Assembly (NCBI GenBank): GCA_024235735.1
Contig: JACKLU010000001.1
Coordinates: 124,001-188,000, forward strand
Length of the DNA stretch: 64,000 nucleotides
Direction: 5' to 3'
Origin: Burkholderiales bacterium
GTDB taxonomy: Bacteria; Pseudomonadota; Gammaproteobacteria; Burkholderiales; Nitrosomonadaceae
Below, piece by piece: positions 1-7,364 of this stretch. Below the pieces are notes generated by a model, which worked only from the letters and a program-made list of their open reading frames with translations, was not told the DNA's origin and did not search any database. How positions within the stretch are numbered: the stretch's first letter is position 1; every line of letters begins with the position of its first letter. The position numbers and the translations under genes are program-made.

Positions 1-345
1 GCCTGCGCGATTGCGAACAGCATTTGTCCAGAGCATCTCGAGCTCTCTGTTGATGATCCCGAGCGCTGGGTGGATAAAATCAGACACGCTGGCGCCATCT
101 TCATGGGCAGGCATACTTGCGAAGCACTGGGCGATTATTGCGCAGGCCCCAATCATGTGCTGCCGACATCACGAACCGCGCGCTTTTCTTCACCGCTGGG
201 TGTTTATGATTTTCAGAAGCGCAGCAGCTTGATACAGGTTTCCGAACAAGGCGCCGCCAGACTGGGGTCGATCGCTGCCATTCTGGCGCATGGAGAGGGA
301 TTGTCCGCGCATGCAAAGTCGGCGGAATATCGTTTCAAAGCATAG
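1..345 (+). CDS. hisD: Histidinol dehydrogenase, C-terminal part
   Basis: The reading frame is open from the first base, so the gene begins outside the window. About 114 residues remain. HisD oxidises L-histidinol to L-histidine in two NAD-dependent steps, the end of histidine synthesis in the cytoplasm. The family's C-terminal signature is visible: PEHLEL, then GAIFMGRHTCEALGDYCAGP, NHVLPTSRTARFSSPLGVYD and a terminal GLSAHAKSAEYR. The frame ends at TAG 343-345. The next gene is an RNA methyltransferase on the same strand 41 bp downstream, so the usual his operon context must lie upstream. Confidence 0.95.
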   Translation, partial: ACAIANSICPEHLELSVDDPERWVDKIRHAGAIFMGRHTCEALGDYCAGPNHVLPTSRTARFSSPLGVYDFQKRSSLIQVSEQGAARLGSIAAILAHGEGLSAHAKSAEYRFKA

Positions 346-386
346 TCCGCCATTTTCAGCAGTCTAGCCTGTAGCCCGGATGCACT

Positions 387-1238
387 ATGCTGCATATCAC
401 TTCCCGCGAACACCCAATGGTCAAGCAGCTGGCCAGGCTGCAAAAATCCGCCCGTTTCCGGAAACAGTCAAGGCTCGCCGTTCTTGACGGCATTCATTTG
501 ATCCAGTCCTGTCTTTCTGCTGGTAATTTTCCACAAATTCTGGCCGTCAGTGAAACCGGCCAACACCATGCCGAAATTGCCGGTCTATTGGAAAATTGCA
601 GCGCGCAGGATACAACACAGATCATTTGGATGACTGATCGCGTGTTTCAGAAAATTTCGCCCGTGCAGTCCCCCATCGGCATACTTGCGTGTATTGCCAT
701 ACCGGACACTGCATGTCCGGATGCGCCTTTTTATCACAATTGTTGTGTGTTACTTGAATCCATTCAGGATCCCGGTAATCTCGGTGCCATTCTGCGCTCT
801 GCTGCCAGTGCGGGTGTGGATCATGTTTATTTATCCACGGATTGTGCCGATGCCTGGTCACCCAAAACACTGCGCGCCGCGATGGGAGCGCATTTTATTC
901 TGAAAATTTACACGGATTGCAATCTTGCCGAAATTGCAGCCCTATTCCAGGGTCAAGTGATAGGCACATCACCCGCGGCTGCAAAGCATCTTTACCAATT
1001 TGATTTCACGAAGCCGACCGCATTTGTTTTTGGTAATGAAGGCGCCGGATTGTCAGATGCAATGCGGCAGTCTGTTACGGACATGGCTTCAATACCCATG
1101 CCTGGCAGAATTGAATCTCTGAATGCTGCTATCGCCGCTTCGATCTGTCTGTATGAAAAAGTTCGCCAGGATTATGTAAGAGCGGTTGAGAAAAATTCCG
1201 GAAACCCGATTGGAACTAAAAAACAGAGCAGTGTATGA
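387..1238 (+). CDS. TrmH/SpoU-family RNA 2'-O-methyltransferase
   Basis: This 283-residue protein probably transfers a methyl group from S-adenosylmethionine to a ribose 2'-OH in rRNA or tRNA. Residues 1-100 resemble the SpoU substrate-binding domain. The three SpoU motifs of the trefoil-knot catalytic domain are present: ESIQDPGNLGAILRSAASAG near 124-143, FVFGNEGAGLSD near 213-224, and IPMPGRIESLNAAIAASI near 236-253. The ATG at 387 has no strong ribosome-binding site, so the start is less sure than the identity. The exact target nucleotide cannot be read from sequence; RlmB-like or a paralogue are both possible. The stop overlaps the longer reading of the next frame, but that gene's better start is at 1274. 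Confidence 0.9.
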   Translation: MLHITSREHPMVKQLARLQKSARFRKQSRLAVLDGIHLIQSCLSAGNFPQILAVSETGQHHAEIAGLLENCSAQDTTQIIWMTDRVFQKISPVQSPIGILACIAIPDTACPDAPFYHNCCVLLESIQDPGNLGAILRSAASAGVDHVYLSTDCADAWSPKTLRAAMGAHFILKIYTDCNLAEIAALFQGQVIGTSPAAAKHLYQFDFTKPTAFVFGNEGAGLSDAMRQSVTDMASIPMPGRIESLNAAIAASICLYEKVRQDYVRAVEKNSGNPIGTKKQSSV

Positions 1239-1273
1239 TTAGCAGTTTTGATCAAATCATTTTTGGAGGAAGA

Positions 1274-1618
1274 ATGCGGTTTTCGACTTTATCCGTGATG
1301 CTATTGACAGTTTGCCTGTTTGTTTATCCACTCCATGCTTCAGCACAGCAGGATAAGCCATTCTACATTGCTGCAAATGACACATTACCTAATGATGAAG
1401 GGATTGTCATGGAAGTTCTGGATACCACTGGCTATACCTATATGGAACTGCAAAACGGCGACAGACGCTTCTGGATCGCAGCGCCAACAACGCAGGTGAA
1501 ACCGGGCGATCACGTTCGATTCATACAAAGCATGTCGATGGAAAACTTCACCAGCAAAACCTTAAACCGGACATTCCGGCGGGTTATTTTTGTGTCGTCC
1601 ACCATGATAAAAAAATAG
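1274..1618 (+). CDS. Small exported protein, NrfJ-like
   Basis: A 114-residue protein with a signal peptide: positive MRF start, hydrophobic core and HASAQQ cleavage region near residue 24. I chose ATG 1274 over the upstream in-frame ATG at 1235 because GGAGGA (1265-1270) lies just before it and the signal peptide then starts cleanly. The mature part (GIVMEVLDTTGYTYMEL, FWIAAPTTQVKPGDHV, FTSKTLNRTF) resembles NrfJ-type periplasmic proteins with an OB-like fold, known from cytochrome nitrite reductase loci. No nrf genes are nearby, so only the family resemblance is claimed; the function is unknown. Confidence 0.75.
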   Translation: MRFSTLSVMLLTVCLFVYPLHASAQQDKPFYIAANDTLPNDEGIVMEVLDTTGYTYMELQNGDRRFWIAAPTTQVKPGDHVRFIQSMSMENFTSKTLNRTFRRVIFVSSTMIKK

Positions 1619-1633
1619 CTTTAGAGACACCCT

Positions 1634-3664
1634 TTATTCAATCTCTTCCGCGCCAATAAACAATTTGTTTTTCAATCGCTTGATATCATCCCGATACTGC
1701 GCGGCCTGCTCGAACTCCAGATTTTTGGCTGCATTCAGCATTTGTTTTTCAAGGCGCTGAATTTCCTTGCTGATCTGGCGTTCACTCAAGGTGTCGTAAT
1801 TCATCTGTGATTCACTGACCTTAAGTTTTCTTTGTGCGGAATCCAGGCTGTACACACCGTCAATCAGGTCCTTGATCCGTTTATGCACGCCCCGTGGCGT
1901 GATTTGATGCTGCTGATTAAAAGCCAGCTGCTTTTCACGGCGGCGATTGGTTTCATCAATGGCGGCGCGCATTGAACGGGTCATCCGGTCGGCATATAAA
2001 ATAGCCTTTCCATTGATATGCCGGGCTGCTCTGCCGATGGTCTGGATTAAGGAACGCTCGGAGCGCAAAAACCCTTCCTTGTCTGCATCCAGTATGGCCA
2101 CCAGGGAAACTTCCGGAATATCGAGTCCCTCACGCAATAAGTTGATCCCAACCAGAACGTCAAATTGCCCAAGTCGCAAATCACGAATGATTTCAACGCG
2201 CTCAACCGTATCGATATCTGAATGCAGATAGCGCACCCGTATCTGATGATCGGCGAAATAATCCGTCAAATCCTCCGCCATGCGTTTGGTTAACGTGGTT
2301 ACCAGCACACGTTCATTGCATGCGGCGCGCAGATTGACTTCTGACATTAGATCATCCACCTGTGTCGTAACCGGTCGTACCTCGATGGCCGGATCGACAA
2401 GCCCGGTTGGCCGCACTACCTGTTCAACGGTTTTTCCGCTATGTTGCCGTTCGTAGTCGGCGGGTGTGGCTGAAATAAAAATGGTCTGCGGCATCATTCG
2501 CTCAAATTCCTCGAATTTCAAAGGACGGTTGTCCAGTGCTGAAGGCAGACGGAAACCATACTGCACCAGATTTTCCTTACGCGAACGATCACCACGAAAC
2601 ATGCCGCCGATCTGCGGCACGGTAACATGGCTTTCGTCGATAAGCATTAACGCATTTTTGGGCAGATAATCAATCAAGGTAGGCGGTGGCTCACCCGGAT
2701 TTTTGCCAGAAAGATGGCGGGAATAATTTTCAATGCCTTTGCAGAAACCAAGCTCGTTCAGCATTTCCAGATCAAATCGGGTCCGCTGTTCAAGACGCTG
2801 CGCTTCCACCAGATGGTGATTGCTGTAAAAATATTCCAGCCGGTCGCGCAATTCGGCTTTTATCGAATCGATTGCACGCAGTGTTGTGCTTCTGGGTGTC
2901 ACATAATGACTGGAGGGATACACGGTATAACGCGACAGTTTCTGCAATACGCGGCCGGTCAGAGGATCGAAGAGTGATAGATCATCCACTTCATCGTCGA
3001 ACAATGATATGCGGATCGCAGCTTCTGAACTTTCTGCCGGAAAAACATCAACCACATCGCCCCTGACACGAAACATCCCGCGTGTGAATTCAATTTCATT
3101 GCGTTCGTACTGCATTTCAGTCAATCGTCTGATGATATCGCGCTGAGTATATTTTTCATTCATCCGCAAATGAAGAATCATGCCATGATAGTCGACCGGA
3201 TCACCGATACCGTAAATGCAGGAGACGGTTGCCACGATAATGGTATCTTCCCGTTCAAGCAGTGACTTAGTGGCCGATAGGCGCATTTGTTCAATGTGCG
3301 CATTAATACTGGAATCTTTCTCGATGAAGAGATCACGTGAAGGCACATAGGCCTCGGGCTGATAATAATCATAATACGATACGAAATATTCAATCGCGTT
3401 TTCCGGAAAGAACTCGCGCATTTCAGCATACAGTTGCGCGGCGAGCGTCTTGTTTGGCGCAATCAGAATGGCGGGTCGGCCCAGACGGGCAATGACATTC
3501 GCAACGGTAAAGGTTTTTCCTGATCCCGTGACACCCAGCAGGGTTTGATAAGCCAACCCATCGCCAATGCCTTCAATCAGTTGTTGGATGGCGGCGGGTT
3601 GGTCCCCTGCGGGTTTAAATGCCTGATGAAGTTTATACAAACTATTGGGGAAGGTTTCAATCAC
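1634..3664 (-). CDS. uvrB: Excinuclease ABC subunit B
   Basis: UvrB, 676 residues, is the damage-verifying helicase-like subunit of nucleotide excision repair; it binds UvrA and then UvrC. Visible features: N-terminal AFKPAGDQPAAI, Walker A GVTGSGKT at 44-51, the DNA-clamping beta-hairpin SYYDYYQPEAYVPSRD near 96-111, a DESH helicase box, the C-terminal helicase motifs GINLLREGLDIPE and QTIGRAAR, and a UVR domain at the end that contacts UvrC. Length matches the family. The start is GTG at 3664 in a short divergent region shared with the aminotransferase gene, so both promoters must lie within 3665-3831. Confidence 0.97.
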   Translation of the reverse strand: MIETFPNSLYKLHQAFKPAGDQPAAIQQLIEGIGDGLAYQTLLGVTGSGKTFTVANVIARLGRPAILIAPNKTLAAQLYAEMREFFPENAIEYFVSYYDYYQPEAYVPSRDLFIEKDSSINAHIEQMRLSATKSLLEREDTIIVATVSCIYGIGDPVDYHGMILHLRMNEKYTQRDIIRRLTEMQYERNEIEFTRGMFRVRGDVVDVFPAESSEAAIRISLFDDEVDDLSLFDPLTGRVLQKLSRYTVYPSSHYVTPRSTTLRAIDSIKAELRDRLEYFYSNHHLVEAQRLEQRTRFDLEMLNELGFCKGIENYSRHLSGKNPGEPPPTLIDYLPKNALMLIDESHVTVPQIGGMFRGDRSRKENLVQYGFRLPSALDNRPLKFEEFERMMPQTIFISATPADYERQHSGKTVEQVVRPTGLVDPAIEVRPVTTQVDDLMSEVNLRAACNERVLVTTLTKRMAEDLTDYFADHQIRVRYLHSDIDTVERVEIIRDLRLGQFDVLVGINLLREGLDIPEVSLVAILDADKEGFLRSERSLIQTIGRAARHINGKAILYADRMTRSMRAAIDETNRRREKQLAFNQQHQITPRGVHKRIKDLIDGVYSLDSAQRKLKVSESQMNYDTLSERQISKEIQRLEKQMLNAAKNLEFEQAAQYRDDIKRLKNKLFIGAEEIE

Positions 3665-3831
3665 AGGTATAATCGCGGCTTTGTAAGTATCAGTTATATT
3701 TTTTTATTGCGCTTCAAAATTCATCATCAGCCTATGTCGATGAAAAAATGGATAAAATCAGAATCTTGAAGTGCGTTATACAAAGCAATATTCTAACATG
3801 CTGCTATATCTAATTTCAGAATGAGGATGCT

Positions 3832-5028
3832 GTGAATTTATCTACTCGCGTACAAGCCATCAAACCCTCACCGACTCTTGCCGTGACAGCACGCGCAGCC
3901 CGATTGAAGGCTGAAGGAAAAGACATCATCGGTCTAGGCGCTGGAGAGCCTGATTTCGATACGCCTCAGCATATCAAAAACGCAGCAATTGACGCAATCA
4001 ATAAAGGCTTCACCAAATATACCGCGGTCGGCGGTACGCCCGGCCTGAAGAAAGCCATAGTCGATAAATTCAAACGTGAAAATAATTTTGAATACAATCC
4101 CGGGCAAATACTGGTCTCCTGTGGCGGCAAACAGAGTTTTTTTAATCTCGCACTTGCCGCTTTGAATCCTGGCGATGAAGTAATCATCCCCGCACCCTAT
4201 TGGGTTTCTTATCCCGATATTGTCATGATTGCCGAAGGAAGACCGGTGTTTATTGATACAGGAATTGAACAGGGTTTCAAAATTGATGCGCAACAGCTTG
4301 AAGAAGCGATTACCGCAAAAACCAGAATGTTTGTCATTAACAGCCCCAGCAATCCTTCTGGGGCGGTTTATACATTGGATGAACTGAAAGCGCTGGGTGA
4401 TGTGTTGAAAAAATATCCCCAGATTCTTATCGCAACAGACGATATGTATGAACACATTCTGTTGTCCGGTAAGCCGTTCATCAATATCCTCAACGCCTGT
4501 CCTGAACTGTATCCACGCACCGTTGTATTGAACGGCGTATCAAAGGCCTATTCCATGACTGGTTGGCGCATTGGCTATTGCGGCGGCCCGGCTGAACTGA
4601 TTACTGCAATGGAAAATATTCAATCTCAGAGCACGTCAAATCCGAGCTCCATTTCTCAGGTTGCCGCGGAAGCCGCTCTAAATGGTGACCAATCCTGTAT
4701 TGAACCGATGGTTGCCGCATTTATTGAGCGCAATCGATTTATCACTGATGCACTGAATCGCTGCAACGGTGTTCGCTGTCTGCAGTCCGATGGCGCGTTC
4801 TATGCATTTGCCGACGCGCGTGAAGCCATCAACAATCTGCATGGGCGGGGCATCATTTCTCACCCAAATGATTTGGCATTCAGTGAATATCTGCTGGAAA
4901 AAGCCGGCGTCGCCATCGTGCCAGGCTCGGCCTTTGGCAGTGAAGGCTATATGCGTTTATCCTTTGCCACCGCATTGACGAATTTAGAAAAAGCCATGGA
5001 TCGCATTCACCGAGCTTTGAATCCATAA
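3832..5028 (+). CDS. aspC: Class I PLP-dependent aspartate aminotransferase
   Basis: A 398-residue cytosolic aminotransferase of the AspAT Ib type that interconverts aspartate and 2-oxoglutarate with oxaloacetate and glutamate. The PLP lysine is K238 in NGVSKAYSMTGWRIGY. Substrate and cofactor motifs are GLGAGEPDFDTP near 35, APYWVSYPD near 121, and INSPSNPSGAVY near 169-180, with the final arginine region near GYMRLSFA. The start is GTG 3832 preceded by GAGGA a few bases upstream. It is transcribed away from uvrB. Some members also accept prephenate, so the symbol is by family. Confidence 0.9.
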   Translation: MNLSTRVQAIKPSPTLAVTARAARLKAEGKDIIGLGAGEPDFDTPQHIKNAAIDAINKGFTKYTAVGGTPGLKKAIVDKFKRENNFEYNPGQILVSCGGKQSFFNLALAALNPGDEVIIPAPYWVSYPDIVMIAEGRPVFIDTGIEQGFKIDAQQLEEAITAKTRMFVINSPSNPSGAVYTLDELKALGDVLKKYPQILIATDDMYEHILLSGKPFINILNACPELYPRTVVLNGVSKAYSMTGWRIGYCGGPAELITAMENIQSQSTSNPSSISQVAAEAALNGDQSCIEPMVAAFIERNRFITDALNRCNGVRCLQSDGAFYAFADAREAINNLHGRGIISHPNDLAFSEYLLEKAGVAIVPGSAFGSEGYMRLSFATALTNLEKAMDRIHRALNP

Positions 5029-5046
5029 ACTACTGTAATTGTTGTT

Positions 5047-5604
5047 TTATATGGCCAATGCCTGGTCGACGATGCTGTTATTTTCAGCCGCCTTTTTGGT
5101 TTTACCTGCTCTGGATGGAATATTGCATAGCCCGCAAATATGATTTGAATGAATATCAAGCGAGTGCACCAGAAACTTTCCATTGCATTTTCTACATGGT
5201 GCTATGCACAACACTTCGCTATCCACGAAACGAACCAGTGTCCATGCGCGTGTGAGACTGAGCACCTGCTCAAGACCGTTCGCATAAATATGTTCTAAAT
5301 ATAATTTATAGCTTTTGATTAGCGCATCCACGCCTCGGGTGTCCGAGTAGGTGATAATGAAATTGTAAATATTGATAAATAATGAAGAATGAACATTGGG
5401 TTGCCAGCTCATAAACCAGTCTTCGGAATAAGGCAGCATTCCTTTTGGCGGGGATACGCCCCTGATTTCTTTATACAGCTTGACAAGCCTTTCGCGACTT
5501 AAATTTGAATTTACCTCCAGTACTTGCAGGCGGGCGCCAAGACGGATCAATTCAGATGCCAGTTGAATCTGCTTTGCTTCTGTCAGAATGCTTTTATTCC
5601 GCAT
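5047..5604 (-). CDS. flhC: Flagellar transcriptional activator FlhC
   Basis: FlhC, 185 residues, forms the FlhD4C2 complex that switches on class II flagellar genes. The family core is clear: LASELIRLGARLQVLE, LSRERLVKLYKEIRG, PPKGMLPYSEDWFMSWQPN, and LTRAWTLVRFV. The four zinc-binding cysteines occur as CRKC and, 17 residues on, CGLC. I placed the start at ATG 5604, preceded by AAGGA, because the family begins with this MxxKSI-x-EA segment; a longer frame upstream to 5652 adds an atypical leader. The gene lies downstream of flhD but separated from it by 316 bp containing a palindromic repeat, unlike the tight flhDC spacing usual in enterobacteria. Confidence 0.93.
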   Translation of the reverse strand: MRNKSILTEAKQIQLASELIRLGARLQVLEVNSNLSRERLVKLYKEIRGVSPPKGMLPYSEDWFMSWQPNVHSSLFINIYNFIITYSDTRGVDALIKSYKLYLEHIYANGLEQVLSLTRAWTLVRFVDSEVLCIAPCRKCNGKFLVHSLDIHSNHICGLCNIPSRAGKTKKAAENNSIVDQALAI

Positions 5605-5666
5605 ATATTCTATCCTTAAAGTATCCTGACTTTCGTAGCAGTAAAAAGGCAAGACACGCTTCGAGC

Positions 5667-5862
5667 TGTTGAAAAATTATCTGTGGTGCCACTACGGCGT
5701 AAAAAAACAGGCTCAAAATGCGCATTTATCACATATAAATTCCACTAGTTACTCGGCGCAAGCGCCTCACTTTTCGGATCAGCCTCACAGTTGTTCGCTG
5801 TGTCCTGCTTGCGTCGCTTTTTTTTTGCCTTGAATCGGCGGTCTCGATTACATTTTTCAACA
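5667..5862. repeat. MITE-like palindromic element between flhD and flhC
   Basis: A 196-bp non-coding block bounded by a perfect 11-bp inverted repeat: TGTTGAAAAAT at 5667-5677 and its complement at 5852-5862. Inside are smaller palindromes (GGCGCAAGCGCC near 5755-5767, CACAG...CTGTG near 5786-5803) and T/A runs. The first 24 bp recur with one mismatch at 40309-40332, showing that this is a dispersed family. No target-site duplication is evident. It sits inside the presumed flhDC operon and could alter flhC expression. Confidence 0.65.
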
Positions 5863-5920
5863 ACCTGTTACGACGCTATTTGATTCTTTTCGTTTTTTTC
5901 AAATGTGCTTCTATCGCTTT

Positions 5921-6244
5921 TCAGGTAATCACTTCTGCCGGTTGACCCGCTAACAATATCGCGGCATGTGATTGAGAAACGGCATTGCTGTCGCCGCGGT
6001 TTTCGTTCGAAAGCAATTCGGCTATCAGAGCGTCATTGAATCGGAAACGACATAGCAGACTATTTGAAGAAGCCATTTTAAGCAGCTGGCTGACGGTTAA
6101 TTTTTCTATAATGTCAGACACGTCCTGATTGATGCCCAAGCGATACATCGCCGATACTTTGTCATCGCGTATCATCTGCTGTGCCAGCAAAAGATACGCC
6201 AAATTAATTTCCCTGATTTCATCCAGCAGCTGCTTTGTTTCCAT
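5921..6244 (-). CDS. flhD: Flagellar transcriptional regulator FlhD
   Basis: FlhD, 107 residues, is the DNA-binding partner of FlhC in the flagellar master regulator. The sequence follows the family throughout: EIREINLAYLLLAQQMIRDD, AMYRLGIN, LTVSQLLKMASSNSLLCRFRF. AAAGGAGA lies just upstream of ATG 6244. The 283 bp upstream (6245-6527) hold no gene and should carry the operon's promoter and operators; the region is AT-rich, but I could not assign boxes with confidence. The unrelated universal stress gene upstream is co-directional. Confidence 0.93.
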   Translation of the reverse strand: METKQLLDEIREINLAYLLLAQQMIRDDKVSAMYRLGINQDVSDIIEKLTVSQLLKMASSNSLLCRFRFNDALIAELLSNENRGDSNAVSQSHAAILLAGQPAEVIT

Positions 6245-6527
6245 CTTCTGATCTCCTTTAACACCCTATCGCCACATTTGGCGAAATTCAACAAACTTTC
6301 ATTGAATTATCCACCTTTTAACCTGCATTAATACGATATAACTGAAAGCCAATTAGTACAACCAAAGAAAATATTTTCTGCTGACTAAGTAGGATTATGC
6401 CTACATTTTTATCTCGATTTCACATTTTTAGCTATTATAGAACTAAATTGCGACTAATTATAGGTGAAAACGAGCAGTTCCCCCCCTCATTCAACACTTT
6501 TCTGGTACTTGAAGTCAAGGTAACAGC

Positions 6528-7364
6528 CTAATGCAGGAAAATCACCGGAATATCGGCTTGCGCGATTAAAGCCTGCTTTTGTTCATCAGTTAAAAAAGCT
6601 GAACTGCTTTCCAGCAGCAGAATGCGCCCATGAAACTGTTGAATGACGCGTAATATCTGATCGGCTGAATTGTCGGATAGTCTCACCAGACTGATCCGAA
6701 GCTGCTGTATATTGAAATTCTCTTCAATTGTCCTGTTCAATTGCGCATACTTCAGATCGTCCGTGGCTGGCAGGATAATGATGAGCTGGTCGTGATCTTC
6801 ATGCGCGAGATCAATTGCCAGCGACACCGCGCGCAGACTGGCAGTGCTGCCGGTAAAGCCGGTTACAACCGGACGGTCGATGCTGCCGCCATAATGCAAT
6901 ACAACCAGATCACACTGTACTGCTGACATGACAGATCGAGTAATGCTGCCAACTTTCCGGCTTTTTCCTTGTAATAATGAATTTTTTCCAATGACCAATA
7001 GATCAGTCTGACTGGAAGCCTCACACAGGATGTGGGCAACATTACCGCGCAATACTTTAAATGCGATATCAATTTGGTTTTGTTGCGCGACTGACGCCAC
7101 CAGTTTGCGTAACCGTGTTGTCTGTAGCTGAATCGACCTTTCCATTCTGGCTGCATTGATTGCGCGTCCGGATGGCGAACCCAGAACAATCTCGCGTACA
7201 AATGGTAGTTCGGCTGCACTGATCAAATCAGCGTCTTCAATAAATAAGGCATTAAGCTGCGAATGAAAATACGAGGCCAGCGTAATGCCGGCTCGCAATA
7301 TATTTTGATTGGCTGCACTGGAATCGAGGGCAACCAGAATACGATCAATCCGTGTTTTTTTCAT
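6528..7364 (-). CDS. Universal stress protein, tandem UspA domains
   Basis: About 278 residues. The first half is a clear UspA domain: DRILVALDSSAANQNILRAG at the start and LLVIGKNSLLQGKSRKVGSITRSVM, the G-x2-G-type nucleotide-binding region, then CDLVVLHYG. The second half (from VVTGFTGSTASLRAV) is a weaker Usp-like repeat ending ADIPVIFLH. The start is ATG 7364 (MKKTRIDRILVALD), which overlaps the 3' end of the upstream Lon-like gene by 20 bp; longer readings run deep into that gene. Overlap suggests translational coupling with the protease, a combination consistent with stress or protein-quality control. Confidence 0.85.
   Translation of the reverse strand: MKKTRIDRILVALDSSAANQNILRAGITLASYFHSQLNALFIEDADLISAAELPFVREIVLGSPSGRAINAARMERSIQLQTTRLRKLVASVAQQNQIDIAFKVLRGNVAHILCEASSQTDLLVIGKNSLLQGKSRKVGSITRSVMSAVQCDLVVLHYGGSIDRPVVTGFTGSTASLRAVSLAIDLAHEDHDQLIIILPATDDLKYAQLNRTIEENFNIQQLRISLVRLSDNSADQILRVIQQFHGRILLLESSSAFLTDEQKQALIAQADIPVIFLH

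Noticed and set aside
5605..5920. A small gene between flhD and flhC
   Set aside because: No frame of useful length; the space is filled by the palindromic repeat.
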